Source: Odoribacter laneus YIT 12061 (GTDB lineage Bacteria; Bacteroidota; Bacteroidia; Bacteroidales; Marinifilaceae). Taken from it: a stretch of 64,000 nt of DNA. The translations under genes were made by a program, and so were the position numbers. Under the pieces are notes generated by a model that saw nothing but the letters and a program-made list of their open reading frames with translations, ran no database searches and was not told the origin of the DNA. Positions 8,295 through 17,507 of the stretch are shown here, piece by piece. The DNA lies in contig NZ_JH594596.1 in the NCBI RefSeq assembly GCF_000243215.1, positions 1,243,305 through 1,307,304 of the forward strand, in the 5' to 3' direction. Position 1 is the stretch's first letter; every line of letters begins with the position of its first letter.

Positions 8295-8321
8295 ATAACT
8301 ATTCTTAAATAGTTATATTTG
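8295..8321 (+). promoter_or_regulatory. -7 box overlapped by a 9-bp inverted repeat
   Basis: TATATTTG (8314-8321) matches the -7 consensus and ends 23 nt before the ATG at 8345. Just upstream and overlapping it, ATAACTATT (8295-8303) and AATAGTTAT (8308-8316) form a perfect inverted repeat with a CTTA centre. A regulator bound there would block the promoter. No -33 TTTG is seen. Confidence 0.45.
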
Positions 8322-8344
8322 CACAATAGCCAGATTTAACTTTC

Positions 8345-9493
8345 ATGAAAATAAAAATAGCATATTGTATTCCCGGCTTATACTACCCGAGTGGAATGGA
8401 AAGAGTATTGAGCCTTAAAGCCAATTACTTAGCTTCTCAAAAAGACAAATATGAAATCTATATTATCCTTACAGAAGGAAAGGATAAAACACCCTATTAT
8501 CCTTTATTACCCGAAATTCAACTCATTCATCTGGATATTAATTTCGATGATTTATATACTGTCTCTCCAATAAAAAAAATTAGCGGCTATCTTCAAAAAC
8601 AAAAACTGTTCCGAAAACGGCTCACAGAATGTTTACATCAGATCCGGCCTGATATTACAATATCATTGCTTCGCCGGGATATCAATTTTATCAATAAAAT
8701 AAAAGATGGAAGTATTAAACTAGGTGAAATCCATTTCAGCCGGGCAAATTATCGGGATTTTAAAAATAATCGCCTTCCTAGCGTTTTACAAAAAATTGTT
8801 GCAAAATATTGGACAAAACAATTGATTCGGGAACTCAAAAAACTCAAACGTTTTATTGTGCTCAGCCAGGAAGACAAAGCGAAATGGAAAGAATTAAATA
8901 ATGTCTCTGTCCTCTATAATCCCCTTTCTTTTTTTCCGGAAACTACTTCTAGGTGTGAGAATAAAAAAGTAATTGCTGTAGGAAGATATATGCCGCAAAA
9001 AGGATTTGATTTGCTGATTGATTGTTGGAAAATCGTATCTGAAAAACATCCCGACTGGATACTCTCCATCTACGGGGATGGGATGCGCCAGGAATTACAG
9101 GAACAAATCAATCGGTTGGGTTTACAACATCAGTGTAGACTCGAACATTCCGTTTCCAATATTACTGAAAAATATCTGGAAAGTTCTATTTTCGTCTTAA
9201 GTTCACGTTACGAAGGATTCGGGATGGTGATTATCGAGGCAATGGCTTGTGGATTACCTACCGTATCTTTTGCCTGCCCCTGCGGACCAAAAGATATTAT
9301 CAAAGACGGTAAAGATGGATTTTTAGTTGAAAATAGCGATATTGAGCAAATGGCTGAAAAAATCTGCCACCTCATCGAACACGAAGACGAACGTAAATGT
9401 ATGGGCAAGAATGCCCGCTTAAATGTCGAACGTTTTAAAATCGAAAATATTGGCCCACAATGGGAAAAATTATTCGAAGAAGTTTTAAAATAA
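8345..9493 (+). CDS. Family 4 glycosyltransferase
   Basis: A GT-B enzyme of 382 residues. The N-terminus KIKIAYCIPGLYYPSGMERV gives the Gly-rich loop of GT4 proteins. The C-terminal domain contains AVGRYMPQKGFDLLIDCW and the diagnostic E-x7-E motif in YEGFGMVIIEAMACGLPTVS, which binds the nucleotide sugar, followed by a terminal helix typical of the family. It transfers a sugar from a nucleotide donor with retention of configuration, presumably to a lipid-linked glycan. It is the first gene of a plus-strand group with the GT2 at 9553 and the methyltransferase at 10411, with gaps of 59 and 9 nt. Sugar specificity is not readable. Confidence 0.92.
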   Translation: MKIKIAYCIPGLYYPSGMERVLSLKANYLASQKDKYEIYIILTEGKDKTPYYPLLPEIQLIHLDINFDDLYTVSPIKKISGYLQKQKLFRKRLTECLHQIRPDITISLLRRDINFINKIKDGSIKLGEIHFSRANYRDFKNNRLPSVLQKIVAKYWTKQLIRELKKLKRFIVLSQEDKAKWKELNNVSVLYNPLSFFPETTSRCENKKVIAVGRYMPQKGFDLLIDCWKIVSEKHPDWILSIYGDGMRQELQEQINRLGLQHQCRLEHSVSNITEKYLESSIFVLSSRYEGFGMVIIEAMACGLPTVSFACPCGPKDIIKDGKDGFLVENSDIEQMAEKICHLIEHEDERKCMGKNARLNVERFKIENIGPQWEKLFEEVLK

Positions 9494-9552
9494 AAAATGT
9501 CTGTAAAGACTAACTGTTAGGTGGATGATAAATTAAAAAAAATAACTCAACG

Positions 9553-10401
9553 ATGACTTGGTATAAAAAATATCTTGCTGTATATGAAAAACCTTTCAAT
9601 GAAGCTCCACAAGCTGTTATTGCAGTAATAAAAGAAAATATCCGACATTTACAAAGCGACCATCCCCTAGTATCCGTTGTTGTTATTGCTTACAATGAAG
9701 AGAAACATTTATTGGCGAACTTATGGTCTCTCAGTGACACTCAATGTAAATATCCACTGGAAATTATCGGCGTAGATAATGAATCTGCCGACCGGACGGC
9801 CGAAATCTTTCAGGCTTGTGGCGTTCCTTACTATACCGAACATCAGCATAGTTGCGGGTATGCCCGCCGTTGCGGACTGGCTCATGCGAAAGGGAAATAT
9901 TATATCTGCATAGACTCCGACACCATGTACCCTCCCAAATATATAGAAACACTCGTTCGAAAATTAGAACAACCCGATATTGTGGCTGTTTCTTCCCTTT
10001 GGAGTTATATCCCAGATAAACAACATCCTTGGCTGGGAGTGAAACTCTATGAATTTTTCCGAGATTCTTATTTATTTCTCCAATCTTTTAAACGCCCGGA
10101 ACTCAGCGTACGTGGTTTGGTATTTGCTTATAATATAGCCTACGGCAGGAAAGTCGGTTATCGGGTGGATATCGTTCGGGGAGAAGACGGGTCCATGGCC
10201 CTGGGATTAAAAAAATATGGAAAAATCGGATTTATACGGAAACGGAAAGCAAGAGCCGTTACAGGATACGGGACAGTCGGAGCAGATGGTTCTTTTTTTA
10301 ATAGTTTCAAAACAAGAGCTGTAAAAGCTTTAAGAAATGCAGGTAATCTTTTTATCAAAAAAGAAATATACGAAGATGAAGATTCCAATTTAATAAAATA
10401 A
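9553..10401 (+). CDS. Family 2 glycosyltransferase
   Basis: The GT2 domain of this 282-residue protein begins at about residue 40 with VSVVVIAYNEEKHLLANLWS, continues through IIGVDNESADRTAEIF, and has the metal-binding motif D-S-D-T near residue 123. The roughly 38 residues before the domain are a short extension. The C-terminal part has a GEDGSMALGLKKYG segment matching the acceptor-side ED motif of processive-like GT2 enzymes. It lies between a GT4 and a methyltransferase gene and is probably co-transcribed with both in glycan assembly. Confidence 0.88.
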   Translation: MTWYKKYLAVYEKPFNEAPQAVIAVIKENIRHLQSDHPLVSVVVIAYNEEKHLLANLWSLSDTQCKYPLEIIGVDNESADRTAEIFQACGVPYYTEHQHSCGYARRCGLAHAKGKYYICIDSDTMYPPKYIETLVRKLEQPDIVAVSSLWSYIPDKQHPWLGVKLYEFFRDSYLFLQSFKRPELSVRGLVFAYNIAYGRKVGYRVDIVRGEDGSMALGLKKYGKIGFIRKRKARAVTGYGTVGADGSFFNSFKTRAVKALRNAGNLFIKKEIYEDEDSNLIK

Positions 10402-10410
10402 TCCCTACCC

Positions 10411-11184
10411 ATGAAAACAAGAACGCCACTCGACCGAAATGACTTACAGATTCAAAAAAAAGATAAAGTCATTGAAATTGGTTCCGGTCACAATCCCTCC
10501 TTCCGGGCCAATGTCATTGTGGAAAAATATATATACGATAATACCCAGCGATGTGATAAGGCCAAAATTTATCCCCACCAAACCTTTATCAATGCAGACG
10601 GAGAAAATCTGCCCTTTAAAGATAAAGAGTTTGATTATGCCATTTGCTGCCAGGTACTGGAACATGTCGAACATCCGGATATCTTTATTGCAGAACAATG
10701 CCGTATAGCCAAACGAGGATATATTGAAACCCCCAGTATGATAGGAGAATTCCTGTTTCCTAAAAAATCCCACAAATGGGTAATCCTGGATATCGACCAA
10801 AAATTAGTACTATTTGAAAAATCCCAGATGCCAGGAAATTACCAGAAAGACTATGGAGAATTGTTTTTGAATTATCTGTCTTACCAATCACTTCCTTATA
10901 AATTACTGGGACTTACCGAAGGAGAAATGATGCTCAATCGATATGAATGGAAGGACAATGTGGATATTATGGTGAACCCCCAAGAAGAATACTACCGTTC
11001 TTTCTTTCTTTCAAAATGGACCCGGGAAATGACCGAAAAGATTTTCCCTCCACGTAATTTAAAAACCGAGTTATTGCGAACTTCTACAGCTTTAATGCAT
11101 ATATTAAAACAAAAAATAAATCAAAAATTCAAAAAATCAGCTTCCCCCATAGATTTAGAAGAATACTTAAAACGGAAAGGATAA
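10411..11184 (+). CDS. SAM-dependent methyltransferase (Methyltransf_11 type)
   Basis: A Rossmann-fold methyltransferase of 257 residues. Motif I is VIEIGSGHNPSFRANVIVEK (SAM binding), the acidic residue of motif II is in INADGENLPF, and FDYAICCQVLEHVEHPDIFI is the family's motif III region. The C-terminal half is basic. It begins 9 nt after the GT2 stop, so it is in the same operon. Methylating a sugar or a lipid-linked glycan, for example as a chain cap, is a plausible inference from context. No substrate-specific signature is visible. Confidence 0.85.
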   Translation: MKTRTPLDRNDLQIQKKDKVIEIGSGHNPSFRANVIVEKYIYDNTQRCDKAKIYPHQTFINADGENLPFKDKEFDYAICCQVLEHVEHPDIFIAEQCRIAKRGYIETPSMIGEFLFPKKSHKWVILDIDQKLVLFEKSQMPGNYQKDYGELFLNYLSYQSLPYKLLGLTEGEMMLNRYEWKDNVDIMVNPQEEYYRSFFLSKWTREMTEKIFPPRNLKTELLRTSTALMHILKQKINQKFKKSASPIDLEEYLKRKG

Positions 11185-11198
11185 TAAAGTTCTTATTT

Positions 11199-11233
11199 TT
11201 TGTTTTTATATCCCCTGATTATTCCTACTTTTG
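11199..11233 (+). promoter_or_regulatory. Promoter of the first EEP gene
   Basis: TACTTTTG at 11226-11233 is a strong -7 match. A TTTG at 11199-11202 sits 23 nt upstream, slightly farther than the usual spacing. The leader to the ATG at 11268 would be about 28 nt. Confidence 0.5.
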
Positions 11234-11267
11234 CAGGCAATTAACCCCTCAAAATGAACTGTAAAAA

Positions 11268-12350
11268 ATGGCTGCACTCAGGTTCTTCTTTTATCTCTTG
11301 ATGAAACCAGTAGCCTTAGGGATGGCATTCTTAGGCATTGCAGGCATCAATGCCCCCTATATCAGTCCGGTAAGTTGGTGGGTTCCGGCTTTCGCAGGAC
11401 TTTTTATGCCCCTCATTATCCTGATCAATATTTTTTTACTTCTATTTTGGGGATTCCAGAAAAAATGGTGGGTTATTTTCCCGTTGATAACTATTTTAGG
11501 AAATTATAATTACTTTGTTTCAACTTTCCAGTGGCCCTGGAAAGAGTCCCTAAGGTATGCCAAAAACCAGACGTTAACTATCGGCAGCTATAACGTAGAA
11601 GGTTTTTACTGGATTGCAAGGAATGAAGAACAAAAACCTATTATAACGCTGGTAAAGGAATATCATATCGATATTTTGTGTATTCAAGAACATTGTGAAG
11701 AAAGTAATATCGATTCCATAACTTTGAAAAAAAGAATCGGCCTTCCGTTTCGGAAGGTATTCTTCAACCGACATACCAATTGGGCTAATTTCGGTATCAG
11801 TATTTACAGCCGTTATCCCATTCTCCGGTCCGGAGAAATAGATTTTAACTCTCAGAAAAATTGTAGCATGTGGGCTGATATTTTAGTCGGTCAGGACACC
11901 ATTCGTATTATCAACAACCACCTCCAAACGACAGATGTCAACCCGAACAGAGCAAAATACGAGGCATACCGAAGCGTTAAAAACTGGAGCGGACAAGCGA
12001 GAACACTGGTCTCTATACTCGAACAATTAAAAAATAATTTTCAAATCCGGGCCCAACAAGCAGCACAAGTCCGGACTATCATAGATACCACCCGCTATCC
12101 GGTGATTGTATGCGGAGATTTTAACGATACGCCGATTTCTTTTGCCTATAATTATATTAAAGGGGATCGTTTACTGGATGGTTTTGAAAAATGCGGCAAA
12201 GGCTACGGACATACCTTCAACGGAATTAAAAGCCTTTTACGAATCGATTTTATTGCCTATGATTCCCTTATTACCGGTATAAATTACAGATCTCCTCATC
12301 TCCCCTGGAGCGATCATAATCCCATTATCATGAATTTATCTCTCCCTTAA
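11268..12350 (+). CDS. Membrane-anchored EEP-family phosphohydrolase (copy 1)
   Basis: This 360-residue protein has about three hydrophobic helices in its first 90 residues and then an endonuclease/exonuclease/phosphatase (EEP, DNase I-like) domain. The metal and catalytic landmarks are intact: SYNVEGF (Asn), IQEHCEE (Glu), CGDFNDTP (Asp and Asn) and the terminal WSDHNP (Asp-His). The family hydrolyses phosphodiesters or phosphomonoesters of nucleic acids, lipids or sugars. With the membrane anchor, and in a glycan cluster, a lipid or lipid-linked substrate fits better than DNA, but that is inference. A paralogue of equal length follows at 12635, and both start MAALR. Confidence 0.85.
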   Translation: MAALRFFFYLLMKPVALGMAFLGIAGINAPYISPVSWWVPAFAGLFMPLIILINIFLLLFWGFQKKWWVIFPLITILGNYNYFVSTFQWPWKESLRYAKNQTLTIGSYNVEGFYWIARNEEQKPIITLVKEYHIDILCIQEHCEESNIDSITLKKRIGLPFRKVFFNRHTNWANFGISIYSRYPILRSGEIDFNSQKNCSMWADILVGQDTIRIINNHLQTTDVNPNRAKYEAYRSVKNWSGQARTLVSILEQLKNNFQIRAQQAAQVRTIIDTTRYPVIVCGDFNDTPISFAYNYIKGDRLLDGFEKCGKGYGHTFNGIKSLLRIDFIAYDSLITGINYRSPHLPWSDHNPIIMNLSLP

Positions 12351-12420
12351 AATGCAGATCTCTACACCTGTCATAAGTCGGCGGACTTCTTATCTTACCC
12401 GCATATCTGCCAAATAAGAA

Positions 12421-12451
12421 TTGGCATTCCTCAAAAAATATTATACTTTTG
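12421..12451 (+). promoter_or_regulatory. Promoter of the second EEP gene
   Basis: TTG at 12421-12423, 20 nt, then TACTTTTG at 12444-12451 gives good Bacteroidota -33/-7 elements. The leader to the ATG at 12635 would be about 175 nt. Upstream, 12375-12388 holds a small hairpin (AAGTC-GGCG-GACTT) that may end transcription of the first EEP gene. Confidence 0.6.
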
Positions 12452-12634
12452 TTCCTCCTAAGAGAAAGATATCCTGAATCTAAAAATTTAAACAATTAAC
12501 GATGGTAGCCTATAACCAAAATAAAAATAAACGATTCCAGATGTACGGAACTTAAACAAAATCAGATAATCGTACAATCTTATAGCTCCATAAAAATCAT
12601 TCATTTTACCCAATATTCAGCAAAAAGCTTAGCA

Positions 12635-13717
12635 ATGGCAGCTCTCAGATATTTTTTCTCTTTACTTATGATTCCTGTCACCTTTGTGGCAGCAATAGCC
12701 AGTGGGCTGGCTTTTTTAGCCGCTTATATCCCGCCGGAAGAATCCGGAACTATAGCTTTCGCCGGCCTGGCCATGCCAGCCATCTTATTGGTTAATGTTC
12801 TCATTTTAGTGTATTGGGCCATACAAAAAAGAAAATGGGCTTTCCTTCCAGCAGCCGCTATTTTATGGAATATTTCCTTTCTGTTATCTATTTTTCAATT
12901 CCATTTTTCCACACCAGCTTCTCCGGAAAATACCTCTTTCCGTATAGCTACTTATAATGTAAGAGGATTCAGGGGCTGGGACAAACAGAATACACAATTT
13001 CCGATAACAGACTATCTTGCCGAACAATCAGCAGATATAGTGTGCTTCCAAGAATACTGGAATAGTCCCAAAATGCCCAGCGACTCCTTATGTCAATTAT
13101 TACATCTGCCCTACTATAAGGCAAAATATCTGCCCGGATATCCCCATTCAGGATCTGTTATATTCAGTAAATATCCGATCATTCATTCCGGACAGATTCC
13201 GTTGGGCGTTACACAAAACGACGCCATGTGGGCCGACATCCAAATTGAGAATCAAACCTTCCGGGTGATCAGTTGTCACCTGCAAACGACCAATTTCAGC
13301 CAGAAACGAAAGGAATTGGTTCCTTCTGAATTATACAACAACGACCTGAATCAAATCCATAGTACGTTTCGGGATGTCCTGTCTACGTTGGAAAAAAATT
13401 TTAAAATACGGGCACAACAAGCTGACCTGATCCGGCATGTGATCGATACCACAACTTATCCGGTAATCGTATGCGGGGATTTTAACGACACCCCCGCTTC
13501 TTACACCTATCATCGTATTAAAGGCGACCTCACGGATGGCTTCCGGAAATGTGGCAATGGCTACGGATATACTTTCCGCGGCCTGAGAAACTTGCTCCGA
13601 ATCGACTTTATCCTCTATTCTGCTCCCTTTTATGGCTTACAATATCAATCTCCGGATTTGCCCTGGAGCGATCATAAACCCGTTCTCATGGAACTGGAAA
13701 TAAAACCGACTCATTAA
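12635..13717 (+). CDS. Membrane-anchored EEP-family phosphohydrolase (copy 2)
   Basis: This is a paralogue of the gene at 11268: the same length (360 residues), the same start (MAALRYFFSLLM), about three membrane helices, and an EEP domain with YNVRGF, CFQEYW, CGDFNDTP and WSDHKPV in order. Identity is high around the catalytic strands (TYPVIVCGDFNDTP, LRIDFI) and low in the membrane part, which suggests an old duplication with separate evolution of the anchor. It has its own promoter and a leader of about 175 nt. The GT2 at 13728 starts 10 nt after its stop and is probably co-transcribed. Substrate unknown. Confidence 0.85.
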   Translation: MAALRYFFSLLMIPVTFVAAIASGLAFLAAYIPPEESGTIAFAGLAMPAILLVNVLILVYWAIQKRKWAFLPAAAILWNISFLLSIFQFHFSTPASPENTSFRIATYNVRGFRGWDKQNTQFPITDYLAEQSADIVCFQEYWNSPKMPSDSLCQLLHLPYYKAKYLPGYPHSGSVIFSKYPIIHSGQIPLGVTQNDAMWADIQIENQTFRVISCHLQTTNFSQKRKELVPSELYNNDLNQIHSTFRDVLSTLEKNFKIRAQQADLIRHVIDTTTYPVIVCGDFNDTPASYTYHRIKGDLTDGFRKCGNGYGYTFRGLRNLLRIDFILYSAPFYGLQYQSPDLPWSDHKPVLMELEIKPTH

Positions 13718-13727
13718 ACATTATGCT

Positions 13728-14924
13728 ATGCACTTTGTAAACGCATTTGAAATTTTATTCTGGATTTGTATTTTTTTAGTCTTTTATACCTTTATCGGTT
13801 ATGGTCTATTTCTTTACTTTTTGGTAAAAATAAAAGAAATCTTCCGTAAACCTCTCCCCCGGACCGAACCGAAAGACTGGCCTGAAGTGACGTTATTTAT
13901 TGCCGCCTACAACGAAGAAGCTATTGTAGAGGCAAAAATGGACAATTGCCTCCAGCTGAATTATCCACCACATCAATTAAAGATCCTTTGGATCACAGAC
14001 GGAAGTAACGACAAAACAAATGAAAAATTAGCTCAGTATCCGCAAGTAACGGTCTATCATATCCCTCAACGAAAGGGCAAAACAGCTGCCCTCAACCGGG
14101 GCATTCAATTTGTAAAAACGCCGTTCGTCATTTACACGGATGCCAATACAATGCTCAACAAAGAAGCCGTACGGGAAATGGTGAAAGAATTTTCGGACTC
14201 CCGCGTTGGTTGTGTGGCAGGAGAAAAGAGAATAGCCGTAGACGAAAAAGACCAGGCCGCTGCAGGGGGAGAAGGATTCTACTGGACGTACGAATCTAAG
14301 TTGAAAGAATGGGATTCCCGCCTTTACAGCGCTGTCGGAGCCGCAGGTGAACTTTTCGCTATACGGACTTCCTTGTTCGAAAAGATGCCAGAAGATACTT
14401 TACTGGACGACTTTATACTCTCGATGCGGATTGCTCAAAAAGGATATAAAATCGCCTATTGTAAATCGGCCTATGCCCTGGAAAAAGGATCTGCCGATAT
14501 TCAAAATGAAGAAAAAAGGAAAATACGTATTGCTGCCGGAGGACTCCAATCGATAAAAAGGCTGGGAAATCTATTAATTCCCAATCCTTTCCATCTGGGG
14601 ACATTGCGCTTTCAATATATATCTCACCGGGTATTGCGCTGGTCCGTTACTCCTGTAGCCCTTTTCCTCCTGCCTTTTCTGAACATCGCATTGGTAGTAG
14701 TATACCCCAAACCGATCTATATTATTCTTTTGATATTACAAATGCTATTTTATCTAGCAGCTTTCAGCGGCGCTCTGCTACAACAAAAAAAGATTAAAAT
14801 CAAAGTGTTATTTATACCTTATTATTTTCTTTTTATGAATATAAATGTCTTGAAAGCTTTCTTTTCACAACACAAATACAAAGGAAAAGGAACTTGGGAA
14901 AAAGCCCAAAGAATACAAGGCTGA
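13728..14924 (+). CDS. Membrane-embedded family 2 glycosyltransferase
   Basis: This 398-residue protein has one N-terminal membrane helix (about 8-30), a cytoplasmic GT2 domain, and three or four C-terminal helices, the layout of processive or lipid-II-type GT2 enzymes (BcsA/IcaA-like). Motifs are VTLFIAAYNEEAIVEAKMDN, WITDGSNDKT, the D-A-N near residue 140 (VIYTDANTML) and DTLLDDFILSMRIAQKGYKI, the acceptor-binding acidic pair. The usual Q-x-x-R-W motif is replaced by LQSIKRL, so a processive polymerase is less likely. It lies 10 nt after the second EEP gene and probably adds a sugar to a membrane-bound acceptor. Confidence 0.85.
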   Translation: MHFVNAFEILFWICIFLVFYTFIGYGLFLYFLVKIKEIFRKPLPRTEPKDWPEVTLFIAAYNEEAIVEAKMDNCLQLNYPPHQLKILWITDGSNDKTNEKLAQYPQVTVYHIPQRKGKTAALNRGIQFVKTPFVIYTDANTMLNKEAVREMVKEFSDSRVGCVAGEKRIAVDEKDQAAAGGEGFYWTYESKLKEWDSRLYSAVGAAGELFAIRTSLFEKMPEDTLLDDFILSMRIAQKGYKIAYCKSAYALEKGSADIQNEEKRKIRIAAGGLQSIKRLGNLLIPNPFHLGTLRFQYISHRVLRWSVTPVALFLLPFLNIALVVVYPKPIYIILLILQMLFYLAAFSGALLQQKKIKIKVLFIPYYFLFMNINVLKAFFSQHKYKGKGTWEKAQRIQG

Positions 14925-14948
14925 TTTTTTCACAACTATACGCATCCG

Positions 14949-14971
14949 GGACCTGCACATTTCAGGTCTTT
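14949..14971 (+). terminator. Weak hairpin after the GT2 gene
   Basis: GACCTG (14950-14955) pairs with CAGGTC (14963-14968) around a 7-nt loop and is followed by a short TTT. It is placed 25 nt after the GT2 stop. The T-run is short, so this is tentative. Confidence 0.3.
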
Positions 14972-15112
14972 ACCCTATTCTCCCGATTATTCCTTCGGGT
15001 AGCGGTCTGTCCTGCCTCATGCCAGCAAAGTACATTAGTTGTTACACCATTCTCTAAAGTGTTTATTTACAACCTTTTTACCTTCTTCATATTATCTTTC
15101 ATTTTTTATCCT

Positions 15113-15120
15113 TATCTTTG
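15113..15120 (+). promoter_or_regulatory. -7 box of the hybrid kinase gene
   Basis: TATCTTTG matches TAnnTTTG and ends 20 nt before the ATG at 15141. This supports the 15141 start over the in-frame upstream start at 15039, which would lie before the promoter. Confidence 0.55.
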
Positions 15121-15140
15121 TTCGAAAACAGCTAAATGAT

Positions 15141-17507
15141 ATGCACTCATACGAGCATTATTCCCGCCAGGAATTATTGGAAAAGATTGAAGAATTAGAA
15201 ACGACTATAAAGCAACTTTCATCCGGTTCTCCTTTACAAAAAGAAGAGGATTTTTCCCTAACCCTGCATGTTGCTCAAGAAAAAAATATACATCTTTATA
15301 AAAAAGAAAACAGCTACAAGCTTTTGGATGCTCTTCCTGATATGTTATCCGTACTGGATCGGGAGGGAAATTATATAGACTTGGTTTCCGCCGAAAAAAC
15401 AGTACATGTAGGAGAATCGTCCGCCCACATGATTGGCAAAAATATACGGGAAATCCTCCCTCCGGATGCTTACTCAATTATTAAAGCGAATTTAGAACAG
15501 GCAATAGCTACCCAAGCCCCTTCTGTTTCCCACCACACATTGAATATAAATAACGAAAACCATTTTTTTGAAAATCGGATGCTTCCTCTGGAAGACCGTA
15601 ACGTACTTTGTATCTGCCGGGACATTACCGAAGCTATTAAAACGCAGGATGAGCTACAGATGCTAAAGTCAGTTATCAACAATTCTGTCGAAGAGATTTA
15701 CGCTTCTACGACCGAAGGGGAACTTATTTTCGCCAACAGCCAGTTTCGTAAACACTATTCTTTAAAGGAAGAATTCTATTCTTACAAAATATATGAAATA
15801 TACCCTGGAAGCAATAAGGCCCAATGGGAAAGATTTGTCTCCCAGCTCAAACGTCTTCAGCGTCCCTTTACTTATCATTCGACCCACCTAAACAAAGAGA
15901 ATAAAATTGTTTCTTTAGAAATTACGAGTTATATCATTAAAAATCTGGCAGGTAAAGAAATCGTATGGACTTTTGCTCACGATACCTCGGAAACCAAACA
16001 ACAACAAAAGAGGATAAGAGAATTGAATTATATCATGGACACGATTCTCAATAATATCCCCGTTTATCTGTTTGTAAAAGACACCGGAAATGAATTCCGT
16101 TATCTATACTGGAACAAAGCTTTTGAAGAACATTCTCATATTCCGGCAAGTAAAGTACTCGGGAAAACGGACGAAGAAATTTTTCCCTGTAAAGAAGATG
16201 CCCTTAAATTTAAAAAAGACGATTTACGCTTATTAAAAGAAGGCCAAAAAATTGAATTTCAGGAAGAATATTTATCAGCTTCCGGGGAAAAGAGAATTGT
16301 AAATACGATCAAAACTTTAGTACCTTCCGAGGACAAACCTCCTTTAATTATCGGTATCTCCTGGGATATCACAGATCTGAAAAATACGGAAAAGGAACTC
16401 ATTGAAGCCCGTATCAAAGCAGAAGAATCGGATAAGTTAAAATCCGCATTCTTAGCCAATATGAGTCACGAAATCCGCACCCCTTTAAATGCAATTGTTG
16501 GTTTTTCCAAATTAATTGCGGAATCAGACGACCCGGCTGATAAACAACAGTATTATGATATTATTGATAAAAATACAGATTTATTGTTGCAACTGATTAA
16601 TGATATTCTCGATTTATCCAAAATTGAAGCCGGGACACTGGAATTCGTACAAAAACCCGTCAATTTAAGGGAATTATGCCTCAATCTTTACGACATACAT
16701 CATCCCCGCACCTCCCCCGATGTACAACTCATATACGAAGACAATTTCTCCGATATCCTGACGATTAGTGATAACAACCGTTTATCACAGGTATTATCCA
16801 ATTTACTGACAAATGCCCAGAAATTCACCCGTAAAGGGGAAATACGGTTCGGTTTCGAGGTAAAAGAAAAAAATATCGAATTTTATGTAAAAGATACCGG
16901 GATAGGGATTTCCCAGGAAAATATAAAAAACATTTTCAACCGGTTTATAAAACTCAATACTTTTGTACAGGGAAGCGGTCTGGGATTAGCTATATGTAAT
17001 ACGATTATAGAAAATCTGGGGGGACGGATCTGGGTGGAATCAACGGAAGGAAAAGGATCCGTGTTCCGTTTTCTTATTCCTTACCATAGTATTCCGGGAA
17101 AAGAAGAAAAAACAAAGGAAAATACAGATTTCCGGCAAAAAGAGACCGCAGGGAATCAGAAAACCATACTGATAGCTGAGGATGTCGACAGTAATTACCT
17201 GTTACTGCAGGCATTATTACAGAAGAAATTCCGGTTGATCCGGGCCATAAACGGCTTAGAAGTTATCGATATGTTCCAACGTCAATCTCCTGATCTGATT
17301 CTCATGGATATTAAAATGCCCGAAATGGATGGGTTGGAAGCGACCCGCAGAATCCGGCAACAATCGACAATCGTTCCCATCATTGCGTTGACAGCCTTTG
17401 CTTTTGAATCCGATAAAAACGAGGCGATAAAAGCCGGCTGTGACGACTTTTTAACAAAGCCCTTGTCTTCTGAAAATTTGAAACAAGTACTGGAAAAATA
17501 TATCTGA
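15141..17507 (+). CDS. Three-PAS hybrid sensor histidine kinase
   Basis: 788 residues from the chosen ATG. The order is a short coiled coil (about 1-35), three PAS domains (about 60-160, 170-290 and 300-420), HisKA with FLANMSHEIRTPLNAIVGFS (His443 is the phospho-acceptor), HATPase_c with the N box NLLTNAQKF, the G1 box VKDTGIGIS and the G2 box GSGLGLAI, and a C-terminal receiver domain with Asp723 in LILMDIKMP. No membrane helix is present after the chosen start, so it should sense an intracellular signal. No DNA-binding domain is fused and no separate response regulator is adjacent. Its TGA overlaps the next ATG by one base (TGATG), coupling it to the exported protein that follows. Confidence 0.93.
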   Translation: MHSYEHYSRQELLEKIEELETTIKQLSSGSPLQKEEDFSLTLHVAQEKNIHLYKKENSYKLLDALPDMLSVLDREGNYIDLVSAEKTVHVGESSAHMIGKNIREILPPDAYSIIKANLEQAIATQAPSVSHHTLNINNENHFFENRMLPLEDRNVLCICRDITEAIKTQDELQMLKSVINNSVEEIYASTTEGELIFANSQFRKHYSLKEEFYSYKIYEIYPGSNKAQWERFVSQLKRLQRPFTYHSTHLNKENKIVSLEITSYIIKNLAGKEIVWTFAHDTSETKQQQKRIRELNYIMDTILNNIPVYLFVKDTGNEFRYLYWNKAFEEHSHIPASKVLGKTDEEIFPCKEDALKFKKDDLRLLKEGQKIEFQEEYLSASGEKRIVNTIKTLVPSEDKPPLIIGISWDITDLKNTEKELIEARIKAEESDKLKSAFLANMSHEIRTPLNAIVGFSKLIAESDDPADKQQYYDIIDKNTDLLLQLINDILDLSKIEAGTLEFVQKPVNLRELCLNLYDIHHPRTSPDVQLIYEDNFSDILTISDNNRLSQVLSNLLTNAQKFTRKGEIRFGFEVKEKNIEFYVKDTGIGISQENIKNIFNRFIKLNTFVQGSGLGLAICNTIIENLGGRIWVESTEGKGSVFRFLIPYHSIPGKEEKTKENTDFRQKETAGNQKTILIAEDVDSNYLLLQALLQKKFRLIRAINGLEVIDMFQRQSPDLILMDIKMPEMDGLEATRRIRQQSTIVPIIALTAFAFESDKNEAIKAGCDDFLTKPLSSENLKQVLEKYI

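Noticed and set aside
13331-13513. Antisense frame within the second EEP gene
   Set aside because: It is a shadow of the coding strand with no supporting motif.
15039-15140. Hydrophobic N-terminal extension of the hybrid kinase as a membrane anchor
   Set aside because: The upstream start precedes the -7 box at 15113-15120, so the hydrophobic stretch is probably untranslated.
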